Of a DNA stretch of 64,000 nt, positions 53,839-62,238 are shown piece by piece (the first letter of the stretch is position 1; the number at the start of each line of letters is the position of its first letter). Below the pieces are notes generated by a model that was not told the DNA's origin, made no database searches, and saw only the letters and a program-made list of their open reading frames with translations. Source of the stretch: Thermohalobaculum sp039815685. Its GTDB lineage: Bacteria; Pseudomonadota; Alphaproteobacteria; Rhodobacterales; Rhodobacteraceae. The DNA is taken from contig JBCBYV010000009.1 of NCBI GenBank assembly GCA_039815685.1, positions 1 to 64,000 of the forward strand. Reading direction: 5' to 3'. Both the position numbers and the translations under genes were made by a program.

Positions 53839-54882
53839 TCATCCGTCTCGCGGGGTGCCGGTGTCGTCGAGATCGCGCCAGGCGGGCAGGCCCGGGAGTG
53901 CTGTCGCCGCGGAGACGCCGCGGGCGATGGCGCGGGCCACGCAGTCCGCGGCCATGATGCCTGCGCGGGCGGTGTCCGCTACCGGGTTCTCGACTGGGGT
54001 CTCGCTGGTGGCGAGGACGAAGACGCTGTCGCCGTCGAGCGGGGTGTGAACGGGTTGGATCGCGCGGGCCATCCCGTCATGCGCCATGCGCGCGACGCGG
54101 GCGCATTGGGAGCGGTTGAGAGCGAGGGTGGTGGCAACGACGGCGAGGGTGGTGGCGGTCCCGGTGGAGAGACCCTCGAAGGGGAAGTCGAGGGCGTCGG
54201 CGGTCAGCGGTCCGTCGGGAAGGGGAATGCCGCCGAATTCGCCATTGCGCTCGAGCGGGGCGGCCCAGAAGGCGCGGCTGCCGGGCATGAGGACGCGGCC
54301 GATGGGGTTGGCGACCGCGAGGGCTGCGGTGGTGATCTGCCGGTCGCCGCCAATCCAAACGATCGAGGCGGAGCCCTGGCCACCCTTGAGCCCGCCCGCC
54401 CGTGCGCCCATGCCGGCGCCTGCATTGCCGAGGGGGACTGGAGTGCTGCCGGCGAGTGCCTTCTCCGCCGCGCGCCGGCCAAGCTCGAACCAGGGGGGCG
54501 TGTCCCAGCCGGTGGGGGCATCGGCGCTGCGGCCCGTCAGGAGGTCGAAGATGATCGCCGCCGGGACGATGGGCACGCGGGCGGGGCCCATGGCGTAGCC
54601 GCGGCCTGCGCGGCGGAGGGCGTCCATGGCACCCCCAGCGGCATCGAGCCCGAAGGCGGAGCCGCCGGAGAGCACGACGGCATCGATCCCCGTCTCGATG
54701 CTGCCGTCCTGGAGGATCGTCACGCCGCGCGTGCCCGGCGCGCCCCCGGTGATGGCCGCGGCGGCGGTGACCGGGCGGTCTGCGAGCACGACAGTGGTGC
54801 CGGTGGGGCGTTCCGTGTCCTCCGCCGAGCCCACCGTGATGCCGGGCACATCGATGATCGCGTTCTGGGGGCCAGGGATCAT
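53839..54882 (-). CDS. P1-family peptidase (DmpA-like aminopeptidase)
   Basis: A 347-residue self-processing N-terminal-nucleophile hydrolase of the DmpA/L-aminopeptidase-D-esterase family. IDVPGITVGSAEDTERPTGT opens the protein, VVLSGGSAFGLDAAGGAMDA and GNAGAGMGARAG are core blocks, and TTLAVVATTLALNRSQCARV matches the beta-chain helix after the processing site. The start at 54882 follows GGAGAGG. It lies 23 bases after the zincin gene on the same strand. Confidence 0.9.
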   Translation of the reverse strand: MIPGPQNAIIDVPGITVGSAEDTERPTGTTVVLADRPVTAAAAITGGAPGTRGVTILQDGSIETGIDAVVLSGGSAFGLDAAGGAMDALRRAGRGYAMGPARVPIVPAAIIFDLLTGRSADAPTGWDTPPWFELGRRAAEKALAGSTPVPLGNAGAGMGARAGGLKGGQGSASIVWIGGDRQITTAALAVANPIGRVLMPGSRAFWAAPLERNGEFGGIPLPDGPLTADALDFPFEGLSTGTATTLAVVATTLALNRSQCARVARMAHDGMARAIQPVHTPLDGDSVFVLATSETPVENPVADTARAGIMAADCVARAIARGVSAATALPGLPAWRDLDDTGTPRDG

Positions 54883-54905
54883 GGCGACCTCTCCTCGGGA
54901 AGCTC

Positions 54906-55376
54906 TCAGGCGTCGCTTGGGGGTGCGTCTTGGTCCGGGCTCTCCGCGTCCCAGTCCCACCATCGGTCGATCTCCGCGATTTGCTCGTCGGACCAGCCGA
55001 AATGATGGGCGAATTCGTGCACCAGGATATGGGCGACGAGCGCGCCGAGGGTGACGCCCGGCCGCGCTGCCCATTCGTCAAGGATGGCGCGGCGGTAGAG
55101 CCAGACGGTGGCCGGCAGCTCGCCGCTCTCGAGTGCGGCGCCGCGGTCGGTGAGCGGTGTGCCGTCATAGAGCCCGGTGACCTCGAAGGCGTCGCGGGCA
55201 CCCAGGCTTGTCAGCACCTCACTGGGGGCGAAGTCCGCGACGCGGATCGCGACCTCGGCTGCCGCTGCCTGTATGGGGGTTGGGAGGGCTTGGCGCGCTG
55301 CCTCCGCCAGGGCTGCGATGGTGTCGATCTCCGGCGCGGTCCATGTGCCGGGCGGCACCGTCTCGGCACCCGTCAT
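54906..55376 (-). CDS. Zincin-like metallopeptidase family protein
   Basis: A 156-residue protein with the HExxH motif in LVHEFAHHFGWSDEQI near residue 119, matching the small zincin (DUF1025) family. LYRRAILDEWA and the acidic C-terminus are typical. Substrate unknown. Probably co-transcribed with the P1 peptidase. Confidence 0.88.
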   Translation of the reverse strand: MTGAETVPPGTWTAPEIDTIAALAEAARQALPTPIQAAAAEVAIRVADFAPSEVLTSLGARDAFEVTGLYDGTPLTDRGAALESGELPATVWLYRRAILDEWAARPGVTLGALVAHILVHEFAHHFGWSDEQIAEIDRWWDWDAESPDQDAPPSDA

Positions 55377-55571
55377 GGTTGAGAAAACTCAGGCAGTGCT
55401 GCTACTTGGCGGATGGTGTCGCCGATGCGACGTCGAGTGTCGCCCCTGCAGCAGATGCATGAACGCGGCCCATGCGTGCCATGCAAAATCGGCAGTTCTC
55501 CTGCGATGCCCGAATGCCCAAATTCCATGCATCGAACCGAACGACCCTGTCGGACATCCATGGAGACCATC

Positions 55572-55703
55572 ATGCTGAGCCGCCTCTTCTCTACCCTTCG
55601 CCAGACCCGCACGATCGCCGAGCTCGAGAGCTTCCACCGCGCCGAGATGCGCGAGGCCGGCGTCCTCGATGCGGACCTCCGCGCCTTTCTCTCGGGCCGC
55701 TAG
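55572..55703 (+). CDS. Small 43-aa protein of unknown function
   Basis: A short frame from ATG 55572 with GGAG seven bases upstream, coding MLSRLFSTLRQTRTIAELES and a further 23 residues ending LRAFLSGR. The basic start and the 'EAGVLDADLRAF' end are faintly like DUF1127 proteins but too far to assign. It is immediately followed by a strong intrinsic terminator, which supports a real transcript. Confidence 0.6.
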   Translation: MLSRLFSTLRQTRTIAELESFHRAEMREAGVLDADLRAFLSGR

Positions 55704-55736
55704 CGACACCGCTGTCAGAACGACAGGGTAAAAATC

Positions 55737-55765
55737 AAGGGCTCCCGCTTCCGGGAGCCCTTTTT
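55737..55765 (+). terminator. Intrinsic terminator
   Basis: AAGGGCTCCCG-CTTC-CGGGAGCCCTT, an 11-bp perfect stem followed by TTTTT on the plus strand. It serves the 43-residue gene and, with an A-rich left flank, may also stop the convergent haloperoxidase transcript. Confidence 0.92.
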
Positions 55766-55788
55766 CACGTCCGGCGCTGTCGCAGGGA

Positions 55789-57765
55789 TCAGCGCGCGCC
55801 GATCCGGCGAACGGGCCCGTCGAACGTGGGTAGCGACATCACAAAGGGGTCGGTCGGATAGCCGAGCGCCTGTTCCTCCAGAATGCCGATGCTGATCTCC
55901 TCGCCCATGCGCAGGCTGTCGTAGTAGTCGGAGTAATAGTGCACACCGGCCATGTTGCGGCCAATCGAGATGTTGGCCGCGAGCTTGTTTAGCTCGCCCT
56001 CGAGCGTTAGAGGCTTCACGCACTCGACGGCCTTCAGCTTCATGCCGGTCTTGTGGGGGTTGTCGTGCTCGTAGTCCGAGACGAAGGCAACGGCGACATC
56101 GCCCTTCTCATACCGCTTGAAGCGCGGCTCGCCCTTGCCCTTGGGCCGGACGAAGACCGCATCGGTGTCGAAGAAGGCCTTCAGCATCGTCACGCAGGCG
56201 CCGGCGACCGTTGCATGCCCCGCACCGTAGGCGGGATGCATGGGCGAGCCCTCGGCAAAGGCCATCGGCAGGAAGGCGCGCTTGTCGCCACCTTCGGCAT
56301 CGTTCTTCTTCTTGATCTCGTCGGTCGTCTTCTTGAGGACGTGCATGACGCCTTCGAGCGTCTTGCCCAACTCGGGGAAGTGCCCAGCGATGTTGTCGCA
56401 GAGCGCCAGCCGACCGGCGAAGGTTTCGGGACGCAGGCGGATATGGTTGTTGAATTTCTGGTAGCGCACAGCCTTGAGCGCCCGGGTCGCCACCTCGGTC
56501 ACCAGGGTGAGGACATGCGGACCACCATAGAGCGCGAAGCCCCCGGCATTACGCTCCACCCCGTCGAAGCCGGTCGAAAGGGCGTGGAATGCGCCACCGC
56601 CGGAAAGCTGGTCGAATGCCGGGTCGAGTGGTGCTCCCTGCGCCAGAAGTATGAGACAGGCGTTGAGATAAGCCTCGTAGAGCGCGTCGAAATGCACATA
56701 GGTCGCGAGGTCCCGCGGCGTCGAGATGAAGCGGCGGGCGGCGAAGCCCGGCTTGGCCCCCTCGCTCTCGTCCTCCTCATAGGTCTGCTGCTCGAGCGTC
56801 GGCATGAAGCCCTGCTGCACGTCGAACCAGGTCTTCTGCGACTGCATGAAGTCCTTCTTCTCCGTCGCGGTCAGGACCATCTGATCGATCTGGATCGCGC
56901 CGTAGGCGATGCGGCCGCAGGCACTCAGCGTGTGCTCGGGACTGACGGTGCTGTGGTCTCGAATGTCCTCAGATGTCGACTGATCCCAGGTACCGATCAG
57001 CATGAATTGCGAAAGATAGGGGCCGACCTCGTTGCCGGGGGACGAGCCGCGGAAGGCCTCCTGCGCCGTTACGAGATGATGCGCGGGGTTCTTGAGCCGC
57101 GGGCGGCCGCCCGGTTGGAACGGGCCTTTGTCGATCTTGCCGCGCATGCCGTGGAGGCGATGGAGCGACTGCTTCACTTTCGGGTCCGGTGCATCCGCCT
57201 TGAAGTCCAGATCTTCGAGGAGCGCGGTCGAGAAGCTGGATAGCTTCTCGTCATGGGCCTTCTTCTCGGCGGCCGGATCGGCGAAGCTCGAGAAGGCCAC
57301 ATCGCGGAGCAGGGCAAGCTCGTAGACCTCCGCCATCTCGAGCGTGAGTTCGGGCGAGCCCAGGGAGGGTGCCGGCGGCATCGTGACGGCCTGCGGGTCG
57401 GGTCCCTCGAGTTCGAACACGACGCCGGCGGTTGGAGCCTCCCATTTGCGGCGCTCGCGTTTCTCGTCCGTGAACTCTCCCGTGGTGGGGTCGGTGTCCA
57501 GAACTGGCACCGGGGTATTCGCGGTGAAGGCGTCGATCTCCGCATCATCGATTGCGCGCCGGTAGCTGACGAAGTGCTCGGGAATGTCGAGCAACCCGGT
57601 CTTGAAGTCATGCGCGAGGCCCTTGGTAAAGCTCATCGCGTAGTGCTCGGCAGCGTAGCGCTGCTCGTCGCCATTGGCTTCGTGCGGCGAGTGCTCTCTC
57701 GCTGCGGCAGCATTCGCGGCTTCGATGCGGTAGGCCAGGGCGGCCTGGCGGCGGTCTTGGGTCAT
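55789..57765 (-). CDS. Vanadium-dependent haloperoxidase
   Basis: A 658-residue enzyme of the vanadate haloperoxidase/PAP2 superfamily. The vanadate-binding parts are present: KFNNHIRLRPETFAGRL (Lys/Arg), MHPAYGAGHATVAGACVTML (His loop) and ISIGRNMAGVHYYSDY (Arg and His). It should oxidise bromide or iodide (perhaps chloride) with peroxide. No signal peptide is seen. The start at 57765, after GGGGGAAACG, is preferred to an ATG four codons upstream. It stands alone, with two CRP-like dyads 110-145 bases upstream. Confidence 0.92.
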   Translation of the reverse strand: MTQDRRQAALAYRIEAANAAAAREHSPHEANGDEQRYAAEHYAMSFTKGLAHDFKTGLLDIPEHFVSYRRAIDDAEIDAFTANTPVPVLDTDPTTGEFTDEKRERRKWEAPTAGVVFELEGPDPQAVTMPPAPSLGSPELTLEMAEVYELALLRDVAFSSFADPAAEKKAHDEKLSSFSTALLEDLDFKADAPDPKVKQSLHRLHGMRGKIDKGPFQPGGRPRLKNPAHHLVTAQEAFRGSSPGNEVGPYLSQFMLIGTWDQSTSEDIRDHSTVSPEHTLSACGRIAYGAIQIDQMVLTATEKKDFMQSQKTWFDVQQGFMPTLEQQTYEEDESEGAKPGFAARRFISTPRDLATYVHFDALYEAYLNACLILLAQGAPLDPAFDQLSGGGAFHALSTGFDGVERNAGGFALYGGPHVLTLVTEVATRALKAVRYQKFNNHIRLRPETFAGRLALCDNIAGHFPELGKTLEGVMHVLKKTTDEIKKKNDAEGGDKRAFLPMAFAEGSPMHPAYGAGHATVAGACVTMLKAFFDTDAVFVRPKGKGEPRFKRYEKGDVAVAFVSDYEHDNPHKTGMKLKAVECVKPLTLEGELNKLAANISIGRNMAGVHYYSDYYDSLRMGEEISIGILEEQALGYPTDPFVMSLPTFDGPVRRIGAR

Positions 57766-57873
57766 CGTTTCCCCCATGGGTCATGGACAGTTGCTTACGC
57801 AGGGGGAAGGTAGTTGTGCCAATACGGGAATTGCTTGTGAAAAACCCGATAATGCCCGTGAAATACGATTTAT

Positions 57874-57889
57874 TGTGCTGCGCGGCACA
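57874..57889. promoter_or_regulatory. CRP-like dyad TGTGCTGCGCGGCACA
   Basis: First of two TGTG-N8-CACA dyads between glnA and the haloperoxidase gene; extended as TTGTGC-N6-GCACAA it is perfectly symmetrical in its arms. Confidence 0.5.
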
Positions 57890-57894
57890 ACTAC

Positions 57895-57910
57895 TGTGTC
57901 GTGCGTCACA
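57895..57910. promoter_or_regulatory. CRP-like dyad TGTGTCGTGCGTCACA
   Basis: Second dyad, exactly 21 bases (two helical turns) from the first, abutting the glnA terminator. Confidence 0.5.
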
Positions 57911-57940
57911 AGAAAAAGGCGCCCCGGGATGGGGCGCCTT
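57911..57940 (-). terminator. Intrinsic terminator of glnA
   Basis: AAGGCGCCCC (57916-57925) and GGGGCGCCTT (57931-57940) form a perfect 10-bp stem; on the minus strand it is followed by TTTTTCTT. It lies 40 bases beyond the glnA stop. Confidence 0.92.
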
Positions 57941-57979
57941 GAATTGTCAAGCCGTGAAATCGCCCCTTCAGGGCGAAAA

Positions 57980-59389
57980 TCAGCAGCTGTAGTACATCTC
58001 GAACTCGACCGGATGTGGGGTGTGCTCGTAGTTGTACACCTCCTCCCACTTGAGCTCCATGTAGCCTTCGAGCTGGTCTTGCGTGAAGACGTTGCCCTTC
58101 AGCAGGAACTCGTGGTCTGCCTCGAGCGCGCCGATGGCCTCGCGGAGCGAGCCGCAAACGGTCGGGATGCCCGCAAGTTCCTCGGGCGGCAGGTCGTAGA
58201 GGTCCTTGTCCGCTGCTTCGCCTGGATGGATCTTGTTCTGGATCCCGTCGAGGCCCGCCATCAGAAGCGCGGCAAAGGAGAGGTACGGGTTGCAGGAGGG
58301 ATCGGGGAATCGCGTCTCGATGCGCTTGGCTTTCGGGCTCTCGGTCCAGGGAATGCGGACCGAGGCCGACCGGTTGCGTGCGGAGTAGGCCAGCAGCACC
58401 GGCGCCTCGAAGCCGGGGATGAGGCGCTTGTAGGAGTTGGTGGACGGGTTCGTGAAGGCGTTGAGGGCCTTCGCATGCTTCAGAACGCCACCGATGTAGT
58501 AGAGCGCCTCGTCCGAGAGATCCGCATAGCCGGTGCCCGCGAAGAGCGGCTTGCCGTCCTTCCAGATCGACTGGTTGACGTGCATGCCGGTGCCGTTATC
58601 GCCCTTGATCGGCTTCGGCATGAAGGTCGCCGACTTGCCATAAGCATGCGCCACATTGTGGATCACATACTTATAAAGTTGAAGCATATCAGCCTGATAG
58701 GTTAGGGAGCCGAAGATCAGGCCGAGCTCGTGCTGGCAGGACGCGACCTCGTGGTGGTGCTTGTCGACGGCCATGCCCATGCGCTTCATGGTGCTCAGCA
58801 TCTCGGAGCGGATGTCCTGGCCCGCATCGACGGGGCCCACGGGGAAGTAGCCGCCCTTAACACCCGGGCGGTGACCCATATTGCCCGCCTCGTACTCGGT
58901 CGCGGAGTTCCAGGACGCGTCCTGCGCATCGACCTCGTAGGCGACGCCGTTGATGTCGACCTTGAAGCGCACATCGTCGAAGAGGAAGAACTCGGCCTCC
59001 GGGCCCCAGTAGCTCGAGTCGCCGATGCCGCTGTCCTTGAGATACTGCTCGGCCTTCACCGCCGTGCCGCGGGGGTCGCGGTCATAGAGCTCGCCCGTAT
59101 CCGGCTCGACCACGGTGCAGAAGAGCTGCATCGTCTTCTCAGCATAGAACGGATCAATCTTCGCGCTTTCGAGGTCGGGCATCAGCTTCATGTCCGACTT
59201 GTCGATCGACTTCCAGCCGGCGATCGACGAGCCGTCGAACATCCAGCCATCGCTGAACCAGTCCTCGTCCACGATGTCCGAGAGCGCGGTCACGTGCTGG
59301 AGCTTGCCCCGCGGGTCGGTGAAGCGGAGGTCGACATAGGCGATCTCCTCGTCCTTGATCTGCTTCACGAGATCGGCGGCTGTTGTCAT
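57980..59389 (-). CDS. glnA: Glutamine synthetase type I
   Basis: The 469-residue GSI-beta enzyme that assimilates ammonia into glutamine. MFDGSSIAGWKSIDKSDM and the metal site blocks GTGMHVNQSIWKDGKPLF and NRSASVRIPW are intact. The adenylylation site is Tyr398 in DKDLYDLPPEE, so activity should be tuned by GlnE. It is downstream of glnB (59 bases) and shares its promoter. Confidence 0.98.
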   Translation of the reverse strand: MTTAADLVKQIKDEEIAYVDLRFTDPRGKLQHVTALSDIVDEDWFSDGWMFDGSSIAGWKSIDKSDMKLMPDLESAKIDPFYAEKTMQLFCTVVEPDTGELYDRDPRGTAVKAEQYLKDSGIGDSSYWGPEAEFFLFDDVRFKVDINGVAYEVDAQDASWNSATEYEAGNMGHRPGVKGGYFPVGPVDAGQDIRSEMLSTMKRMGMAVDKHHHEVASCQHELGLIFGSLTYQADMLQLYKYVIHNVAHAYGKSATFMPKPIKGDNGTGMHVNQSIWKDGKPLFAGTGYADLSDEALYYIGGVLKHAKALNAFTNPSTNSYKRLIPGFEAPVLLAYSARNRSASVRIPWTESPKAKRIETRFPDPSCNPYLSFAALLMAGLDGIQNKIHPGEAADKDLYDLPPEELAGIPTVCGSLREAIGALEADHEFLLKGNVFTQDQLEGYMELKWEEVYNYEHTPHPVEFEMYYSC

Positions 59390-59448
59390 GGGTCGGTTCC
59401 CTCGTTGGTGGTAAGCGTCTGGTAAGGTTTGGAAAGTCGCGCTGCGGC

Positions 59449-59787
59449 TCAGAGAGCGTCGGCGCCCTCTTCCCCGGTTCGGATGCGGATGGCGGCCTCG
59501 ACGGGGCTGACGAAAATCTTGCCGTCGCCGATCTTGCCGGTCTTTGCCGCACCCACGATGGCATCGAGGACGGCATCGAGCTGATCGTCCGCGACGACGA
59601 GCTCGATCTTCACCTTGGGCAGGAAGTCGACCACGTATTCGGCGCCCCGGTAGAGCTCCGTATGGCCCTTCTGCCGCCCGAAGCCCTTGGCCTCGAGCAC
59701 GGAGAGCCCCTGGATGCCGATCTCCTGGAGCGCCTCCTTCACTTCGTCGAGCTTGAACGGTTTGATGACCGCTTCGACCTTTTTCAC
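59449..59787 (-). CDS. glnB: Nitrogen regulatory protein P-II GlnB
   Basis: A 112-residue PII signal protein. The T-loop has the uridylylation site Tyr51 in ELYRGAEY, and KTGKIGDGKIFV is the C-terminal signature. It senses 2-oxoglutarate/ATP and controls GlnE and NtrB. The GTG start at 59787 is set by GAGGAGAGG and by the invariant KKVEAVIKPFKL N-terminus; the longer upstream frame is non-coding. A sigma-54-type promoter lies about 60 bases upstream. Confidence 0.97.
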   Translation of the reverse strand: MKKVEAVIKPFKLDEVKEALQEIGIQGLSVLEAKGFGRQKGHTELYRGAEYVVDFLPKVKIELVVADDQLDAVLDAIVGAAKTGKIGDGKIFVSPVEAAIRIRTGEEGADAL

Positions 59788-59844
59788 CTGCCTCTCCTCC
59801 TCATTGGCCCCGGCGCCCTCGGCCGCGCCGGCACGACCGTGCCT

Positions 59845-59860
59845 TGCAGGAGCCGTGCCA
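59845..59860 (-). promoter_or_regulatory. Probable sigma-54 promoter of glnB-glnA
   Basis: On the minus strand TGGCAC-GGCTC-CTGCA matches the -24/-12 consensus TGGCAC-N5-TTGCA with one change outside the essential GG and GC. It would start transcription near 59834. A GCACAGTGTGC dyad lies about 100 bases further upstream (59955-59965) but does not match NtrC spacing well. Confidence 0.6.
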
Positions 59861-60223
59861 GAGCGCCGCAGGGGGGTGCGCCCTCGCCGGGATACGCGGA
59901 AATCGGGGATCTTTCGGGCATTCCGCCGTCGCGACAGGAGTTCATTCGTTGCCCGCACAGTGTGCAAATGACGATAAATTAGGCATCAAGAGAGGGGATC
60001 GGTGGCGGAGTGGTCCCTGTCCGGCTTGGCGGTTGTCGGGCCGGGCGGCAGGGGCGTTCAGCGCCACGGTGGCTATGCGCAGGCGCCACCGGTTGCGATG
60101 GTTAACGGGTTCGGGAGCGCGACATGCCGACTCTGCAGTTTCCCGTGATCGTGGTGCAGCCTTGAGGTGCGTCATTGCCCGGTGCGGCCTGTCAATTCAG
60201 GATGGTGCACGCGGCACCGCCGG

Positions 60224-60257
60224 CCCTGGATCCCCCGGTCAAGCCGGAGGATGACGG
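60224..60257. repeat. Alphaproteobacterial palindromic repeat
   Basis: The sequence contains GGATCCCCCGGTCAAGCC followed by GGAGGATGACGG, the same unit type as at 12938-12972 and 23139-23210, 68 bases before the nnr start. Confidence 0.55.
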
Positions 60258-60324
60258 GGAGCTGCGGGGGCGGTCCTCGCCCGTTGCCAACCGCTCAGAG
60301 ACGCCTGTTCAACGAGAAGCGCCC

Positions 60325-61980
60325 ATGACCGAACTCCTGACCGCCGCCCAGATGCGCGCCATCGAAGAAGCCGCCATTGAGGCCGGCGAGGTCACCGGCC
60401 TCGAGCTCATGGAACGCGCCGGTCAAGGCGTGGTCGACGCCATCATGGAATGGCGACCGGAACTGGCCGTCCCCCGCGAGGACGGCCGCCCCCACCGCGC
60501 CGCCATCCTCTGCGGCCCCGGCAACAACGGCGGCGACGGGTTTGTCGTGGCTCGCCTGCTGAAGGAGCGGGGCTGGGAGAGCGATTTGTTTTTGTTTGGT
60601 GATCTTGGGCGCCTGCCGTCCGACGCCGCCGAAAACGCTCGCCGCTGGCAGGAACTCGGAACCATCATGCCTCTGACGAATGACCCGGATGTGTGGGAGG
60701 TTGAGGACCCCGACTATGCTCTGTGTATCGATGCGCTCTTCGGCACTGGTCGTGTGCGAGCAATGAAGAACATGGGGCTCGTCGAGGATGAGTTGAATTT
60801 CTGGGCATGGGCCTTCGGAAATGGCGACCCGCTCCCTGCTGTTGTGGCGGTCGACGTGCCGAGCGGTCTCTGCGCTGACAGCGGCACGATGCCCGGCTGG
60901 GGTGATCTCAACCCGCTCACCTGCTGCATCACGGCCAACCTGACGGTCACTTTTCACGCAATGAAGCCAGGGCACGTCCTCTCAATCGGCCCTGATGTGT
61001 GTGGGGAGTTGCGGGTCATCGACTTGGGTCTTGGTCACGATGGCAAGGAAGGTGCCAGCACGATCAAACTCGTCTCGGGTCGTGCGCCATGGCGCATGAA
61101 GAAGAAGGGTGGCTGGCACAAATTTCACTTCGGCCATGCGCTTGTCCTTTCCGGCGGTGTCGGACGGGGAGGGGCGGCTCGGTTGGCAGCGCGCGGGGCG
61201 CTGCGGGTTGGGGCTGGGTTGGTGACGGTGGGGTGTCCGCCCTCGGCTCTGACGGAGAACGCCTCGCGGCTGGATGCAGTGATGGTGCAGGCTGTGAATG
61301 GGGCTCGAGGGTTGCTGGGTTTCGAGGGGTTGGAGAAGGTTGCCGCCGTTTGTGTGGGGCCTGGGTTTGGGGTGGGGGAGAGATGTCGGGCGATGGTTGC
61401 GGCTGTCTTATGCGGCGGTGAGGGAGGCCCCCATTCATCGGATGATGGTGGGGTCGAACCCCACCCTACCGGTTGGGGCGTGGTTCTGGATGCGGATGCG
61501 CTGACGTCGTTCGAGGGGGAGCCTTCGGCGCTCTTTGCCATGCTGCACGAACGCTGTGTGCTGACGCCGCATATGGGGGAGTTTTGGCGGTTGTTTCCCG
61601 ATATCGCGGCGAAGCTGGAGGCACCGGCGGAGCGTGGGCCGGCCTATTCCAAGGTGGATGCGGCGCGGGAGGCGGCGGCGCGGGCGGGGTGCACGGTGCT
61701 TCTGAAGGGGGCGGATACGGTGATCGCCTCGGCCGACGGGCGGGCGGCGATCAACTCGGCGGCTTGTGAGCGGGCGGCACCCTGGCTTGCGACGGCAGGG
61801 TCGGGCGATGTGCTGGCGGGGTTCATTGCGGGCTTGCTGGCGCGTGGGTTCGAGCCGCAAGCGGCGGCGGAGATGGGGGCGTGGCTCCATGTCGAGTGCG
61901 CGTTGAAGTTCGGACCGGGGCTCATCGCCGAGGATCTGCCCGAGCAGCTGCCCGCCGTCTTTCGTGATCTGGGGCTCTGA
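60325..61980 (+). CDS. nnr: Bifunctional NAD(P)HX epimerase/dehydratase (NnrE-NnrD)
   Basis: A 551-residue repair enzyme for hydrated NAD(P)H. The N-terminal YjeF-N epimerase domain (about 1-230) has CGPGNNGGDGFVVARLL and VAVDVPSGLCADSG; the C-terminal ribokinase-like ADP-dependent dehydratase (about 250-545) has GRGGAARLAARGALRVGAGL, LTPHMGEF and TAGSGDVLAGFIAGLL. Residues about 366-385 are an atypical insert (EGGPHSSDDGGVEPHPTG) coded by a palindrome. The start at 60325 is where the family begins. Confidence 0.93.
   Translation: MTELLTAAQMRAIEEAAIEAGEVTGLELMERAGQGVVDAIMEWRPELAVPREDGRPHRAAILCGPGNNGGDGFVVARLLKERGWESDLFLFGDLGRLPSDAAENARRWQELGTIMPLTNDPDVWEVEDPDYALCIDALFGTGRVRAMKNMGLVEDELNFWAWAFGNGDPLPAVVAVDVPSGLCADSGTMPGWGDLNPLTCCITANLTVTFHAMKPGHVLSIGPDVCGELRVIDLGLGHDGKEGASTIKLVSGRAPWRMKKKGGWHKFHFGHALVLSGGVGRGGAARLAARGALRVGAGLVTVGCPPSALTENASRLDAVMVQAVNGARGLLGFEGLEKVAAVCVGPGFGVGERCRAMVAAVLCGGEGGPHSSDDGGVEPHPTGWGVVLDADALTSFEGEPSALFAMLHERCVLTPHMGEFWRLFPDIAAKLEAPAERGPAYSKVDAAREAAARAGCTVLLKGADTVIASADGRAAINSAACERAAPWLATAGSGDVLAGFIAGLLARGFEPQAAAEMGAWLHVECALKFGPGLIAEDLPEQLPAVFRDLGL
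61447..61465. repeat. Palindrome GGTGGGGT-cga-ACCCCACC within nnr
   Basis: A perfect 8-bp-arm palindrome inside the dehydratase half, part of an apparent in-frame insert of roughly 18 codons. It resembles an intergenic repeat unit. Confidence 0.75.
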
Positions 61981-62087
61981 CGGCGTTCAGGGTGTTCCTT
62001 GGGGTTGTGGGGGGGCGGCCTTTGTTCTACAGGCCCCGGACGTGCGCAGGGCGCCCCATCAAGCACGTCGGGCAACCGCTGCGGCGA

Positions 62088-62172
62088 GCGGGCGTGGTGA
62101 AACTGGTAGACACGCGAGATTTAGGTTCTCGTGCCGCAAGGCGTGGGGGTTCAAGTCCCTCCGCCCGCACCA
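62088..62172 (+). tRNA. tRNA-Leu (anticodon TAG)
   Basis: A class-II tRNA with encoded CCA. Acceptor GCGGGCG pairs with CGCCCGC, discriminator A; anticodon stem CGAGA/TCTCG with loop TTTAGGT; variable arm TGCCGCAAGGCG; T loop TTCAAGT. It reads CUA (and CUG by wobble). Located between nnr and tig. Confidence 0.96.
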
Positions 62173-62238
62173 TAAACCGGGATCGCCGGGACGTGGCGGC
62201 AGCGCGGCCGACGGCAGTGACGAAGACGAGGACGGTCG

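Larger units (their letters stand above)
59788..60324. other. Divergent intergenic region glnB/nnr
   Basis: Apart from the sigma-54 site, the dyad at 59955 and a palindromic repeat near 60224, I see no gene in these 537 bases. A short AT-rich patch (59968-59988) could hold a further promoter. Confidence 0.5.

Noticed and set aside
59955..59965. GCACAGTGTGC as an NtrC site
   Set aside because: Arms are GCAC/GTGC but the spacing is shorter than the NtrC consensus; kept only as a weak dyad.
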